Notes under the pieces: model-generated
Databases searched by the model: none
What the model saw: only the letters and a program-made list of their open reading frames with translations
What the model was told of the DNA's origin: nothing
Shown here: positions 23,149 through 37,053 of the stretch, in pieces
Layout of the letters: the number at the start of each line of letters is the position of its first letter
Position numbering within the stretch: the first letter of the stretch is position 1
Position numbers and translations under genes: made by a program
Source of the DNA: Tigriopus japonicus
Lineage: Eukaryota > Arthropoda > Copepoda > Harpacticoida > Harpacticidae
Length of the DNA: 64,000 nt
Direction of reading: 5' to 3'
Assembly: GCA_010645155.1 (NCBI GenBank)
Contig: CM021314.1
Location: forward strand, 212,179 to 276,178

Positions 23149-26100
23149 GTCACGTTAAGCGGCAAAGTATCACTCGTGGAGCATCACGATTTTGTACCTT
23201 TGGGGGCATTTCAATAGTGAAACAAGACCCAAGGCATGATCTCACAATTTCTGATCATGCTCTCAGACTCGTTACAGGCATTCAGGTGTTCGATCGAGAG
23301 TAACTAATGATATGGATTTCCAGCTCTGTTTTCACGAACGGGAAAGGGATGACGTCATATCTTTCCTTTTACTATTAGGATAGTGAAATTAGGCTTTAAA
23401 GTGTATTTGGCTTTAAGGCCTTTTTTTGTTGGCTTTTGGGTATTCCACGGAATCAGATGTTAAATCATTGTTTTCTGGTAGAAATGTGTACTTTTTAAAT
23501 ACGAGCCAGGAAAAGGTTTTATCAAAACAAGACATCTTGACCAACCTTCCTCAACGACAATGAGTGGCTCTGAATCTCACCTAAAATGGCCCTTAAAAAA
23601 TTATTTGACAACACTTAATCCATTTTAAACCCATACAACTCAGGCAAATTTGATCGGGTGTTTCAGTATTTCCTATTGCAGTATAAACTGTTGTGATGAT
23701 ATGTAATGATGTAGGTAATTTATTGTGTTTGCAGATTACTGATTTTGAAGTTTAGCGTTGTCCTCTCCTGTGTACAGGATATTCATTCGAGGTAAAGAAT
23801 GCTTGAGCGTTGAAAAAGACCAGTGCAGAAAAAACTGTGTTTTTGTCTTTAAGCAATTTTACTTAACATGCAAGATTTGTTTGAACATTTTCGCCGATTT
23901 TGGACATCTTTAAGTTAAGTTAAGTTATCTTTTGATCGTAGTTATCTTTTGATCGAACAGAATTTCTTATAAAACCATATTTCCTGTCGACAATAATATA
24001 TTCATGCTTAGGTGGTTGATTTAACAAACAATATTTGCGTTTCGATTGCGAGATCAATTCATTTCAAGATTGCTCGTCGGTGCATTATCATGCCTTTTCG
24101 AAAACAAGTTGCTTAAGTTTGGGTGTTATTCTTGTTGTTTACAATGTCACGGCCTTCCAACTTAGTCATAAACTGAGAAGCCAAATGCCCCCTGACCACA
24201 TCTGACCACATGGTAAGGTACAAGTACGAGGGGATTAATTGACAGCTAATTGTGGACTCTGCACTTTCTCATTTTGACTCACTTTCCCTCTCAATGGATG
24301 GTTCAGCCTCGCTGACTTGTTCATTCATTCATTCCTTTATTCACACTAGAAATGCACATTGGTATGACGTATGAACCGGAGCTCAATATTGATGGGAGAT
24401 CTAATAACATTTCAAATTTACCCGAGTATCGCTGAAGTAGGAGGAATCTGATTATCTTCATGAATAAAAAGATGCCTCAGCATTTCTTGTGGCCAAGTCC
24501 AATGGACAAAATGGATATTTATAGATCATTCTCGAAAGACATTCAGACATTGGAAATGATTGGGCCTTCCTCACGTTTCGTGATTCACAAAAGACTTTGG
24601 CTGCTTTGCACCACGCACCATTATGCATAGTTTGCGTGTATTTCATATATATTCATCGAAAAAGATAAGGAAAATTTGCTTCAGTGCTTACGTGCTTCTC
24701 AAACCAATGGTAGTACATACAATATAAGTACAGTAGATACTCTTGAAGCTCAGTCAGTGAAGTCAAAATTTGGATAATCCCTAATGTTTTCAGAACAACA
24801 ATTTGTTCCTCATTAATCATTCTACTCTTGGATTCACCATCCATGAATGAACGCAAACCATCTAGCAAAAGACATATTTCTAGAGCTACATTGAAAAGCT
24901 CTCATCCGAAGCAATCCCTAATAGTCTTTTAAGTACTCGTACCTTTTCATCTCTTTAAGCTGGATTGGGAGTCCCAATAATTGTTTGCCGTGGTTCAGAA
25001 TAAGGCCATAAACTGTAAGCTTGTTTCTTTTTTGAGGGAGGTGTTTTCCCAGGCCCAAGACAAAAGGCTCAGAGTGCATGGAACACGAACAAGAGCTAAT
25101 TTGTGGTAAGCATGGAACAGTAAGTCACTTGAAAAACATCTTCATTTGATTTCTCTTCAACTAATGCAAGCCGTTCAATTCTAGTCGATCCTTTTCTTTT
25201 AAACTGCTCAAATTTTTGTGACCATTTACTTTGCAAGCACCAAAAGTAACACTGTGATTGCACATAAAGAAGATTTCTGAAATCTCTTATCAAGTTAGTC
25301 ACGTTTCGGTATGCTGCCAGGACGTTTTAATGGACCAATTGAAACCTCCATGCATTTCAGAGACAAGATGCTCATAAAATTCGTAATCTGAGGCATATTT
25401 TCCTCACGTCACAATGGCTCCACTCGTTGTCGAAGTCCACTTGAAGCCAGCTCTTTAAGATTCAGCCTTGTCCGACTGCAGGAATCCCAAGGCAAACAAG
25501 GGATGCACTTCTCGATAAGATGGATCCATGGAACATGGCACAGTCTTTAATCTTCTCTCGTCACCATTTCGCTTCCCTAAAGTCATCTTGGGAGCTTTCG
25601 TTCAAATGCATCTGCACATTTATCGATCTACCTTACAGTAGGGGAACTAAAAAGATCCAAAGGTTTGCGTCGGTGCTGAATGAAACTCAAAGGAAGTTGG
25701 AATGAAAAACGGTTTTAAGTCTTTTCAGTCATCGAGTTCTCCTGCTTTCAGGTAACTTGGTGGCCTTTTTTGGCAGCAATCGCCAATTTATTTACCCGTA
25801 AATGACTTGCAGATCATATTTAAGAAAATATTTGAATTTTTTTTCCAAAAATTCAATGTGTGTAACATAACGAACAACATCAACAACATTATTGCAAGAC
25901 TAAGGGCATTTCGGCCTTTTTATTTCGGCTTTGTGCATATTTTCAACACTCAGAAGATCAGAGATTCAAGTCTCGCAGCTTGATTCTACATCATGGGACC
26001 AACCTTGAACCTTATATGAGAGCCATGTTTAGCGTTTATTGAAAAAGTGAACTGCTGGCTTCGCTTGCAGCTGGCTTCGCTTGCAGTGTCTCACTTCTTC

Positions 26101-26647
26101 GATCCCTTCTTGTCACAAATTTCCAAAAACTAAAATAACAGTCCCCCAATTCAAGAGAAAAATGTTCGAACAAAGGCTGCCGACATTCAATTCCATGGCC
26201 ATCCATCTTTTCTCCCTGCCAAAGAAACCTCCACGAGTCAAATGGAAAGAACTTTTCTAACGGAGGACGATCGCCGTTTGTCTGTCATTCGTACATACTA
26301 CACTACATGAAGTGGTTGTGGTTGTAGTTCAACATCCTTCTCACGAAGCTCGTCAATGTTGGGACAGTTTTTGGACTTAACCGTGAAAGTTTTGATGAGT
26401 CCCACCCAACACTTAGCCATTTGGAACAAAGTCTCATGAAGAGTGCCAAAATAAGCAATGTCATTCTCAAACAGCTATTAAAGACGATCGTATATTCATT
26501 TTAGGCTCCTCGCCAAATATATTAAAATATTAAAAGTTACAGTTTTTGAGCTCTGTCGTGGATTACTTTTTGTGCCAACCTCACCAGATCAGCTTTCCAA
26601 CTTCGAGAGAGTCGTTTTAGTTCAGAATTTTCATTAATATCACAGAT

Positions 26648-29300
26648 TTAGAGTTCTTGTCGAGGAGGGTGCTCTGATTGATCGAGAGTTGGCTTCTCGG
26701 TCGGGGACGGGACTGCTTGGGTTTGATTTTTGAACTTTTCCAATTTCTCAAGGTGAGCCTTCATTTGAATGAAATACCATTGGTGGTTGCCTTTTATCTT
26801 AATAGATTCCTCGAGGGTTTTGTTCTTGTGAGCGTAGCCATAATTGATAAGAATCTCCTCTCCTGGTTTGATTGGCTTCAAACATTCGGTCCCCATAATG
26901 AGGCCAAATCGTGGATGCTCGACATCGACGAACCTTGAACTCACGTTCGGTTCAAAATCGTTATTAATCTTGGCTGCCGAAGTGGCACAATTGTGATCAC
27001 GTCGATGCCACGGGGTGGGAAGGTAGATATTGGCACCCATATAGGTGGCAATCGAATATTTGTCGCACGGGTAACTCCCATTGAAATTGGGTTCGCAATA
27101 ATTCTCGTGCAGTATTTTCGATTGCTCGTCGTCGACTTGAATCCCGGCGTACATGGCAAAAAACTGTCCTTTTTGAATTTCTTTCAAGGCATACACTCCT
27201 TCACCCGCCCCCGGGACCTTGGACTCGCGCACCTCCACCAATTCGGCCTCGTAGGGATCGGGCAACAAAGGTTGGGATGTGACGGTCTCATTTGTCGGAG
27301 GGTCGAAAAAGAAACTTGGCCCAGATGGTTCGGTGAATGTGAATCGAGGCATGTAGTGCTCACAACGGAAGCTCTTCACATGAGCGTATTGCGCGGACTC
27401 CATCATGTTGTTCTCAAATTTTCCAACTAACGCCGAAAGATAATACGGATACAGCCACGCCACATTTTCTCCGGTGATGTTCCAAGTGCCTTTGGCCGGG
27501 GATCCATAAAGAAACCCGGGGGACAGAGGATCAGCGAGGGTTCCGCGCAGGATGAAATCGGTCTTCTCGTTTCCATTGTCGAACCAAGCCAACATCCCTA
27601 AACCTGAATGCATATAAAGTCTGGCGGACTCTTTAGCGTTCGTTTCGGAAAAGATGTAAGGCCACACCGGAACTAGACCAAATGTTGCCACCAAGCCGTG
27701 AATAATGCCATCTTTGGCTAAACCCATGGTTGATTGCCATTGAGAACGATGAATGATGGAAAAGGGGCCCTGAAGTTTTCCGTGTCCAAAATGGCCAAAC
27801 AATCGGATAAACTTGCTAACTGCGCAAACCCCTCGGTAACACGTGGTCTTGGGTATGATTTGAACCTCTCCATAGCCGTGGAAATTGTCTTCGGCGTCTT
27901 TGGGACCGAAATATCTGAACTCAATGGAATGAGGCTTTTCGAGATTCAGAATGGCTTCGTACCGGTTGAACTCGAGTTGCTCAATGTTGGTGAGTAGCTT
28001 TCGAGCCTTTTTGGATTTGAAAGTCGACTCGTCAAACGGCTGGCCAAGGATAAATTGATGAGATAATTTCCTCAAATACGATCTGAAGCTTTTGGCGGCT
28101 GCTTCTCGTCCATGGACCTCTTGATCCGGACAAACTTCGTCCCATTGAAACGATCGGAACATCCGTTCCTTGGTGGTCAAGTCATAAACAAATTCATGTG
28201 GGTAAATGCCACTGCTTAGAATTCTTGAGCAATTTCCGTAACCTTTTAAATTCATGAGAGTGGCATCAAAAGCGGGCGACAGGGTGTTTTCACGGACGTA
28301 TCCGGACACTGGGATGAAATCTTGTTGCAGAGATCTTGGGAAAATAACAACGAGCGATTTTGAGTCGAAAACAAAGGGTTGAGAACAGTTTCCGTATCGG
28401 ATCTAAAGCAAAAAAAGAAGATGACGTTTACATTTTGAAGCAATAGAAGCACAGCCATAAAACAAACATCTAGTTTGTCTGAGTCACTCGCAATTTCTTA
28501 AAAACCGTGCAGACTTATGTTTGGATTATCCGATTGAGCCCGTATACGCTCATTTGCCAATGCAGAAGTGCATTGTTTGTCTTTCTAGTTCAGAATCTAG
28601 CTAGGCCATCACTAGCTGAAATGCTCTTGGTAGTCATCTATGTAGCGTTTGCTCGTACCTCAGTTTCGGTCACGATCCAACATGGATCATTTTGTACGCC
28701 GTTGTACACCGCTCCGACGTTGAAGACTTGTGTGGGTTTACCCGAATCAATGGAGATCTTGTAGTGCCCGTGGGGAATGCCTTCGCTGAAGAATATTTCC
28801 GTTTCTACCTGATTACCCAACATAATCTTCAATTTCCCATCTGGATATCCAAAAACAAAGTGGCCTTTGATCTCTTGTACATCTTCTCCGAATAGTTGTC
28901 TCGTTCTTAAACATTTTTCTGACTTCCTTTTGGGGGTACGTCCTAAACTTAAGCTGCCAAAGCCGTGGGGATAGCCATCAGAATCAATAGGTCCCTTGAA
29001 CTCGTAGTCTCGTCGAGCATCTGGATGTTGGCAATTAATAGGCGACACAATCACGGCACTCAAATTCCTTTCCTCGATCTTATTGTGGGATTGAGTGCAT
29101 GTTTCTTGGAAGCCTTCTCGATCAATCCGATCCAGCCAAACCATGGCTTTTTGTTTGATATTATATTCCGGATCAGGACCCTCGGCAGAATCATCACGGC
29201 GAGTAATCACATGAAGTTTATCAACAAAGTCTTTCTCTTCAGATGCCACAAAAGCGGTCGCAATCACAATTGTTAGAATTGAAATCAAATGCCACCGCAT
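26648..29300 (-). CDS. SETD7-like SET-domain protein with MORN-like repeats and a signal peptide
   Basis: Two coding exons, 28659-29300 and 26648-28402, join in phase 0 (donor GAG|gtacgag, acceptor tttgctttag) into 798 residues. The start is the first ATG after an in-frame TAG at the 5' side. Residues 1-20 (MRWHLISILTIVIATAFVAS) look like a signal peptide. MORN-like strands follow at about 100-200 (SDGYPHGFGSLSLG, GYPDGKLKIML, EGIPHGHYKIS) and again about 372-435 (FHGYGEVQI, GHGKLQGPF). The SET domain is at about 601-740: GAGEGVYALKEIQKGQFF, MYAG, EHPRFGLIMGTECL, EEILINYGYAHKN, then the SETD7-type C-terminal helix with WYFIQMKAHLEKLEKF. Human SETD7 is 366 residues, so this is more than twice as long. 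At about 694-697 the usual N-H-S/x motif reads N-N-D-F, so the conserved His is replaced. By homology a protein lysine methyltransferase, but the signal peptide and altered motif make activity and location uncertain. Confidence 0.9.
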
Positions 29301-29341
29301 GATTGGTGCCGGCTAATTGATTGGAGAGCAACCAGCTGTCA

Positions 29342-29641
29342 ATTCTTCCGGAAAAAGATGCAATCCGCCAACTTTTGGGTGGAAGTGGAGGAGAGTGCAA
29401 GGATCCACGACCAAAAAGCCTGTTTAGTGCGATGCACATTCACCAATAGACTCTCCAAGTAGGGTTTCACCTGACGCTCGGTCGGTCGTTGGTTTGCAAG
29501 TGTCTTTGGTTCTGTGAAGATGGCAGGTAACATGTACTCATCAGTAACTCGCCATCCAGTTCGTGCGAACTTTTCCAAGATGTCCATGAATGAAAACCCT
29601 TCACTTTCGTGAATTGCTTTGCCATGCTCCATGATGATCAT
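29342..29641 (-). CDS. Unrecognised 100-residue reading frame just upstream of the SET gene
   Basis: An ATG-started frame on the same strand as the SET gene ends 41 bp before its start codon. Its text reads like protein (MIIMEHGKAIHESEGFSFMD, LEKFARTGWRVTDEYMLP) with ordinary codon choice, and a good acceptor (ttttctttag) lies 13 bp before its ATG. It could be a small separate gene, the last exon of an upstream gene, or part of the 5' leader of the SET transcript. No family is recognised, and chance cannot be excluded at this length. Confidence 0.25.
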
Positions 29642-32600
29642 GTATTTTTCTAAAGAAAATATGAATTACAGAAAGGTCGCCGAAGTGGCCAAACCTTCTG
29701 TTACCAGGCACGACCCAATCATGTTGGACGACGAAATCATCTTTTAAAATATATGACCGCGGTGATTTCCGTGGAAGTGCTGGAAAGAATTGCACCCGAT
29801 AATTTCTCGATATCACATTCGTAATCTGTTTGATGAAGGATCATTTACGAGGGTCCGTGGCGGTAAGCGCTTGTCTTGATTGGAGAGAGAGAGAGACGAA
29901 ATGCACTTTCTTCTTCCTCCCGAGGCTTGTCCTTGCGTTCACCACAAAAACTAATTCCATCCAGTTCTACCCCTCTCTTCCCTTTCCCTAGTAACTAATT
30001 ACTCGTGGGTTCCAATGGCTCAAAATCTCGACTCCCAAAAAAGGCCAGGGAGGCCTTGGCGGCGTCACCAAACATGCATGCATTCATGCATGCATTCGAA
30101 CGTTCTCGCCTCGTTATCACGCTTGTACTCATGGAACTTTACGCCAGGACCATTCGTTCTTGTGCCCCATCATTCCCAGGCAATGGAAAAAGTACACAGA
30201 AAAGCTCAAAGTAGTTTCGTCATCTTTAGGCACTTTTTTGAAGACTACTTTGAGGTGAATGATTTGCTTTTCGGTTCATCTAAATACGTAAGACACAACA
30301 ATCGATACCTTCGTGTTTTACCCAGTGCAGCTCATGAAATTGCTCTAGAAGATTGGCCGCGGGAAAGTGACTTGTCGCCGTTTGGTGAGATTGCCCTTGT
30401 AGAACGAAGGAAAGTGGTGGATAAAACTTGCCACGACAAACGAGAAGGATTAATCATGAAAGAAAGTGCATTCTGAATCTGCCATAAATGTCCTTTCGTG
30501 CATCCAAAGAAAAACCACGAGCAGATCCGAACTAGGTAGAGAGTTGGTTGGCCCATTCTATTTTTATACTTGAGAGCGGATTTACCTACGAGCTCGATTT
30601 TGCCGAAAGTTCTTGGCTTATTTCAAAAGGATTCCACAGTGTCAACACATCACTGAAGATACGTGTTCTTTGATCGAAAAAGTGCCTTTCTCCAGCTACA
30701 ACATTGTTTAGAAGTAAAATTTTGACTTGAAAACTCTTTCAACGCGAGGTTTGCCTTAGAACTCTTACAACATTACGGACAGAAGGGATGGAAAAGCAGG
30801 TGTAAAACCTAAAAGGCCAAAAGGCTTTTACACGATAAGTCAGAATTGGAAATTTTGATTGCCTTTAAATGGAGAGGAGAATAATCAAGTTCGGAATTCT
30901 TAGAGGTTTGGAATTTCCCTCTTCATGGGGTCGATCACCATTACATTACCATTACATGTGTCATTGGCCCCTTATCAGGAAAGCTATAACTTTCAAAGCA
31001 CTTACATTTATGTTTTTAAAACAAAAGTGACATTTTTCAAAACTTTGTACTCGGTGTTGTTGTATGAAATGGTTTTTTAATCTCTAAAAAGGACTCATAT
31101 CCAAGGGTGCAAAGTATTGTTTTAGTCCCAGTTCGTGCTGCTTCTTAGAAAATAGGCCTGTTTCGTATTGGCATTTCATTGCATTAAAAATTGATTTTCC
31201 TTCTCTTCCAGTGTTTCTCAGTTGTATTACTCGTTCCAGGAATCCTAAATCTGAACCACGTGGGCGAGTTGTACGGTACCCACAATACGCATGATGCCAA
31301 ATCACATTGGAATGGCTATGCACACAACAAATCTTGGTGTCTTTTAATGTGTTCTTTAGGATACAAACTTGATCCAATACTTGCATAAAAACGATATTTG
31401 ACAAAAGAAACATCCTGATAATTCTCCTTAGTACAGGTTGAAAATTTGGAATGCATACACAGAACATTGCAGGAGCCTGCAACCCACGAAAAGCCTTTCT
31501 GATAAAATAGGAACCGTAACCACTCATGAAACTTCTTAATTCCCATGTTAGCTTAAATGTCTCGGAAATGTACCAGCGAGGAGGTCCTATCCAAGGCACG
31601 TGTTTTCCTCATCTTGCAAACACTGAAGCGTGAGTTGTGAGCCCATGCAAAAAACTTTCTTCCCTCGAGCATATTTTCGTCGGTTCGAGGTTCGTTTCTT
31701 TGTTTATATTGAGAGCACACCATCCAACTTGATGGCCCTGAAATGAAGGATACATTTTTCAACCCAGCCTACTCATGCATCAAGTCCACGAGAAAATATC
31801 CGATCCATATTCTATTCGTTTTGGTCCAACAATTCATGCATGCATTGACCTCCCTTTTCAGAGTACCTCCAATTTTAGACTTCCCCAAAGTAAGCAAGTG
31901 AGCAAGCAAGCATCTTTTTCCATAATCCCTCTTGGACAACAGCTCGGTAGGATTATCTCTGACTGGATGGAACACGAGCGCATCATTTGGAACAGTCCCT
32001 TCAGTTAAATATTGGGAAAAACTCACTAAACATACAGTCTTCATGATGACAGACAAATGGATGCGTTTGGGGGCAGTTTTTTCCAGATATTCGGCTTTAT
32101 TCCAACAAAAGCTACTCAGATGTGAAGTGAAAGGAAACCGAGAATTCATAGGAATTGTCTCGTACACTCAAAAATACATAGGTTATCGATATGTGCTCAG
32201 GTTTAACAAGATCCCAGAAAACTTCAGACCAAGGTCGGCTCTTCTTTATGGCTTTGACTCGCAATGGTTGCTTTCCATATTGGATTGGAACTGGATGGAA
32301 CCCGAAGCCTCATCACAAGTTGGGTCCTGAGCCGACGATGGGCGAGCTGGAAGACAAATATTTGCTCTTACTTGTTGAAGCACATAATGACGAAGTATTT
32401 CCCGAAGCCGCTGACTCAAGCCGCTTCGTTGCGCGTTTGCTAACATCCTCGTGTTTCATTGGATTTGTTGCTGGACACATCATTAACTGTCTATTATGGT
32501 ATGACCAAAACTAGGCCATATCTTCTTCAGTGTCTCTTAGCAGATCGTTCGTACGTAATGCTTGATGATTGGACCCAAAATGAAGTCCGTCTCGTTGTCC

Positions 32601-33737
32601 TTGACGATGACTTCTTATGATTTGGTATCATACTCTCCTCACACCACTGTACTGTGCTAGATGGGTGACTAACGAGATCCTCTTACACAAGGCCAAATAT
32701 CTAAGAAGGGCGACGACAATGCCATGAAAAGACGCAGTATTTCTTCTCAGTTTCCACTTGATGTCTAGTGTGGATTAATCACCGTGGACACGCAAAAAAG
32801 AGCAAAGAACTTGTGGCTTTTGCTTCGTAAGCAAAAGTTGTGAACGGGCAATAGTTCAACAAGGAGTAGCTAAGCCAAGATTTTTTCCAGGTGCCACCAA
32901 AGAATGAATTAAAGCCTTAGTGCCGAATTGAGTTTTAGCTGAATTGCTATTAATATGAGAAAATTTGCAATGAATCATATTGGAAGCAAATATGAAAATA
33001 AAATTCACACACCCCTAGCACGAAAATGCTGAATTTACACCAGGCAAAAGACGAGGGTTATCATCATGCGCATGTTCTTGCACAGGTAGTTAAAATGAAA
33101 TATTGCCAGCAAGGCCATCTGGATCGAACAAGCACTTGAAGCTCCGAAAACCCTTAAAGAAGAAGTGCCAGAATGCACAATAAAGAGAATGTTTTTTTCC
33201 AGGGCCTTGAAAGCAATTTGAAATAGACACAATGGCACAATGCGGAACCAGTGGGCTGCATCAAAAGGACCCTTTGAGTCTAGACAATAAGTTAATATCT
33301 GTAATTTCGACCCCAACAACTTCCGCTCCTTCGCAGCCTACCATTCATGGGCTCCCAATTAGATTTGAGCCCTCCCAAGAAGTTCCAACTCATCTTGAGA
33401 TAGTTTTTTTTACAAATCAAAACGCATGTTAAACCCATTCCAATTATCAGTTTTGAGAACATTTGAGTCAATCCAATTAAAAAGGCTGTTGAAATCCTGT
33501 AAAAAAGCACATCAAAAAATTCCCAGATATATGCGAAAAAGAGGTCAAATGTACCCAAAAAGATCCTGCAATAGATATGCATATGCAGGAAAATAACTAC
33601 ATTCTTTAGTGAAGAAAAACCTTCTTCCATTGGATCAAGGGCGCCCAAATGCTTGACCTAAACGCCTGTAATTGGCAGTATTTCAGACAACTTTTGGCAG
33701 TGTCAGCTTTAAACCACCTGACAATCCTGCTTCAGAC
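29642..33737. other. Intergenic, no supported gene
   Basis: A GA repeat lies at about 29882-29895, and there are several frames of 100-171 codons on opposite strands that overlap each other (30015-30476, 31084-31599, 31769-32330). None shows a recognisable domain or consistent splice structure. Confidence 0.45.
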
Positions 33738-34035
33738 AAGGGATGGGTGATACCAGCATTTTTCCCATCGATAGTGACACTGAATCTGAAAGAGTTCATG
33801 TAGAAAAAAAAATCGTTTTTTGGACAGCCTGAATCAAATCACAACTGCAAACCTGTGTTCTGACTCCAGAAAAACAACACAACACAACAAGAACAACTTT
33901 CGTATTACTGATGAAATCACAAAACCTTGAAGGTGCAAACACAAAAGGCCAGTGTTGACACTGACACCAAAAGCTAGAAAAGCCGGTGTTGGTGTCAACT
34001 CCTCGACACTGGCACCAGCTTGTCGCCTACCCCTA
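33738..34035. mobile_element. Probable hAT-like non-autonomous element
   Basis: The left end aagggatgggtga and right end tcgcctacccctA are imperfect inverted repeats. The flanking octamers cttcagac and ctccagac match at 7 of 8 positions, as expected of an old 8-bp target duplication. The interior is non-coding with repeated gacact/gtgtt motifs. Confidence 0.5.
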
Positions 34036-34240
34036 CTCCAGACTGTTTTCCCGGTTTTCCCTCCAAACTAGATGACAAGGGAAATGACATCGGCAAACTT
34101 GGGCATCTTGTGAATTCACGTAAAATCCAACAAATGTTGATGTTTTCAAAGTATAGCGTGCGTAAGCACACGTAATTTGTTTTTTTTTCCAAAAGTGCAG
34201 AAAAATGCGAAAAAAGGCGTTCATGTGCGTTCACAAAATC

Positions 34241-34329
34241 NNNNNNNNNNNNNNNNNNNNNNNNNNNNNNNNNNNNNNNNNNNNNNNNNNNNNNNNNNNN
34301 NNNNNNNNNNNNNNNNNNNNNNNNNNNNN
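34241..34329. other. Assembly gap (89 Ns)
   Basis: A run of unknown bases. Frames crossing it are meaningless. Confidence 1.
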
Positions 34330-37053
34330 AGCAAGTGACTTCAAATCCCATCGAAAATTAATCGAATCCCATCGAAATTACATCGAATTGTAGCATAAAA
34401 CAACAAAACTAAAGATTTATTCAGCTTCCTTAGACGTACAATATGCTTAAAATATAATTTCATTCGGCACCTTTTTTCAGTTACGTTTGCTTCTTGAAAG
34501 TCACAGACTTTCAAGACCTAGTACCTTCATTTCAAGGCCGTATTGTTTTCCCCGACCCAAAGGTAAACCCGTTTCAAGTTCTCCTCATCCAGAATATCTG
34601 AACACTACCATTTCCCCAACCACAAGTTTTATTACGTCAGCATAACAGGACATTGCTTTTTGTTTTTGGCCCAATTTTAAAGTATTCTACCGTTAAGTGT
34701 CGTGAGTAAGTTCATTCACATTTTTTTACGAGCCTTGGCTCGTTCGAGAAGCCAAAGAACATCGTTAATTTTGGTTCCATGCCGTCCCTTTGGGACAGAT
34801 GATATGTTTTATTCATTGTTCTTGGGCAGAAAGACGTAACATAAATGTTTGATAGCAACGTATTTAAATGCTAATGGTAATGCATAAATAGAAGCTGAGG
34901 CTCGTGTGTTTGGGGTGGCGCTTTTTCCTTTGGAGGCTCAAGCCTGATCAAATCATGGGCTGAAGACTGAACTAGAGTTCTAGGGAACTAGCACCATAAT
35001 AACAGAGTACGGTCATAAAGAGCGCCATCTAGTGGATTTCATGCGGCTACGGCTCGCAGTTGCCATGATACCAGTGATGGGGAGCAAACAGCAACTTGGC
35101 CAAGTAGTCCGGCACACTGCTGGGGCTTGCTTAAGCTTGGCATTAAGTGGGTACCGGTACAAGTACTTTTCCCACCAAATAGGTTTGCCAAATTCACCAT
35201 GGATTAGAATAAACCTCCGACATTTAAATTTTGCTAAATCAACCATATCAAGCAAAACAGGACCCATGCATTTGTTAGGTATCCACTTTTTTATAGAAAT
35301 TATACATTTCCATTCTGTGGCAAATAGGCATGCGAAAGATTTCGAGAATATTTTCCAAAAGAGGTTTAGCATCTTACTTTTCTATTATATCTGCGAAAGC
35401 AATCTTGTTCACCAAGTGTGACTGACAAACCTCCCTCTTGATTGGCCTCAGATGTGTTGTTTTAGAACGAAATCTCTAAAATTCACTTGTTTTTCAAATG
35501 CTTTTGAATTTAAAAAGTATTTGGTAATTTCAATATTTCGTCCCTAAAATCACAAGATCAAAACAATTTACAATTTAGGTAGAATTATTTCTTGCCTCAG
35601 TGTCTTCTTGCTAATTGATCAAAGGGCATGTTTTTTAAGCCCATGATAACATGAACATACAGTGAAAGCCTGATGTAAGCATTTTGCTTTATGTAATTGT
35701 CATCTCAAGAACAATCTGATACACCTTTTCTATTGGGTTTATGAAATCCAACTTAGCATGGAAGTATCATTCATGCCTATGTTTCCCATGTATTTTTGTA
35801 AAATGAGTACCAATATGTGATTGACTCCAAAGTTCATGATTAAAGCAAACCTTTCCTTCAGAAACACATCTAAACTAGTTAGCCCGTTTGGTAGTGCAGT
35901 TTAGATAGTGAGACTCCTCAAACCTGCTGCAAATGTGCCTGAGGTATTTACCTGATATGCAAAAAGTGAATTTTGATTAGTGTGGAGTTTAAACAAGGGC
36001 CGATTAATGTCACACGATCGAGTGATTGACAAAATGATGTGAAATATGCGCTTGCGCAAGTTTTTTCATGGGAGGTTGCAAGGTAGGGTTACCTCTCGGA
36101 GATTTGGTGCTTTGCTCATATTTATGAGCAAACACGAATTTGAGTTTAATTTGCAACCCTGCTCAGAACTCACAAAAGTTAAGGATGCCTTGGTGTTCCA
36201 AATAGAAAAAACCTGTTTATGAAGATAGTAAGACAAAGGGTAATATGATTTCACACAGGTAAATTGGCAACCCCAGCACCAAGTCAGATCACAACAAAAT
36301 TTATACGAAGAAGAAGTACTGGGGTTTGTTTTTGAACTTGGTCAGAATGAGCCGAATGTTCAACTGAATTCATTGTATGAATTGCCTACACATTATTCCA
36401 GCATATGTACCTGTCTCTTAAAGATAGCTAAATGCACCCCATTCTTGGGTGAATCACGCAGACCACTCATCAACCCTATCCAACTTATCCTTTAATGTCA
36501 ATGGTTTCAGATTAAAAATTGTTCAATCTAGTGCTTCCTCTCTGTTTGTCCAATAAAAAGGTTGATATTTGGTATTTAATTGACTTCAAGTACTGTGGCT
36601 TTGAGCTTCATAGAGACCCTTTCTTTTGAGGTCACGCCGGCCCCAAAAAACAGGAGTAAAACTAGAATGCCCCTAAGTAATCTTTCTTTTTTGCATCGTT
36701 ATCCATCATTCATTTCGGCAAGATGGTCGACCAAACACATATACATAGGGTTTTAAAATGAATCCTTGAAATGGTTCAAAAAAGGCCACAAGACGATCTG
36801 CCCAAAGCTACAAATCCGGCTGTTCAGAACGAAGTCTTGCCACACTTTCTAAGACTTTATTTGCCAAAATTACAATCCCGTTTAATAGCTCTTTGTTCCC
36901 TTTTATAACTATTGGTTTACATTTATGAACTAGGACCTCTTCTTATGTGTAAGAACTTCAAATCCATAACAATGTTGACAAAAAAACAATAATGTGCAAA
37001 TAGGTCTAATGTAATGTAATCATTTGGCAGCCCTGAGAAGATTCTGTGATTTG
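34330..37053. other. Intergenic, no supported gene
   Basis: Scattered short frames only. The overlapping frames at 35013-35421 on opposite strands show no domain. Confidence 0.5.

Larger units (their letters stand above)
18853..26647. other. Long intergenic region without a supported gene
   Basis: It lies between the divergent-side flank of the Cys-rich gene and the 3' end of the SET gene. It holds the 24-bp minisatellite (19251-19539) and a mariner-like fragment (22731-23148). Remaining frames are under 95 codons and not linked by convincing splice sites. Confidence 0.5.

Noticed and set aside
26066..26095. Doubled ctggcttcgcttgcag, similar to the SINE tail
   Set aside because: Too short and lacking the rest of the tail or a head.
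30068..30096. Repeated catgcatgcatt palindromes
   Set aside because: Simple-sequence repeat, too short to call an element.
31084..31599. 171-codon minus-strand frame
   Set aside because: No recognisable domain, TTG-type or doubtful start, overlapped by other open frames; probably chance.
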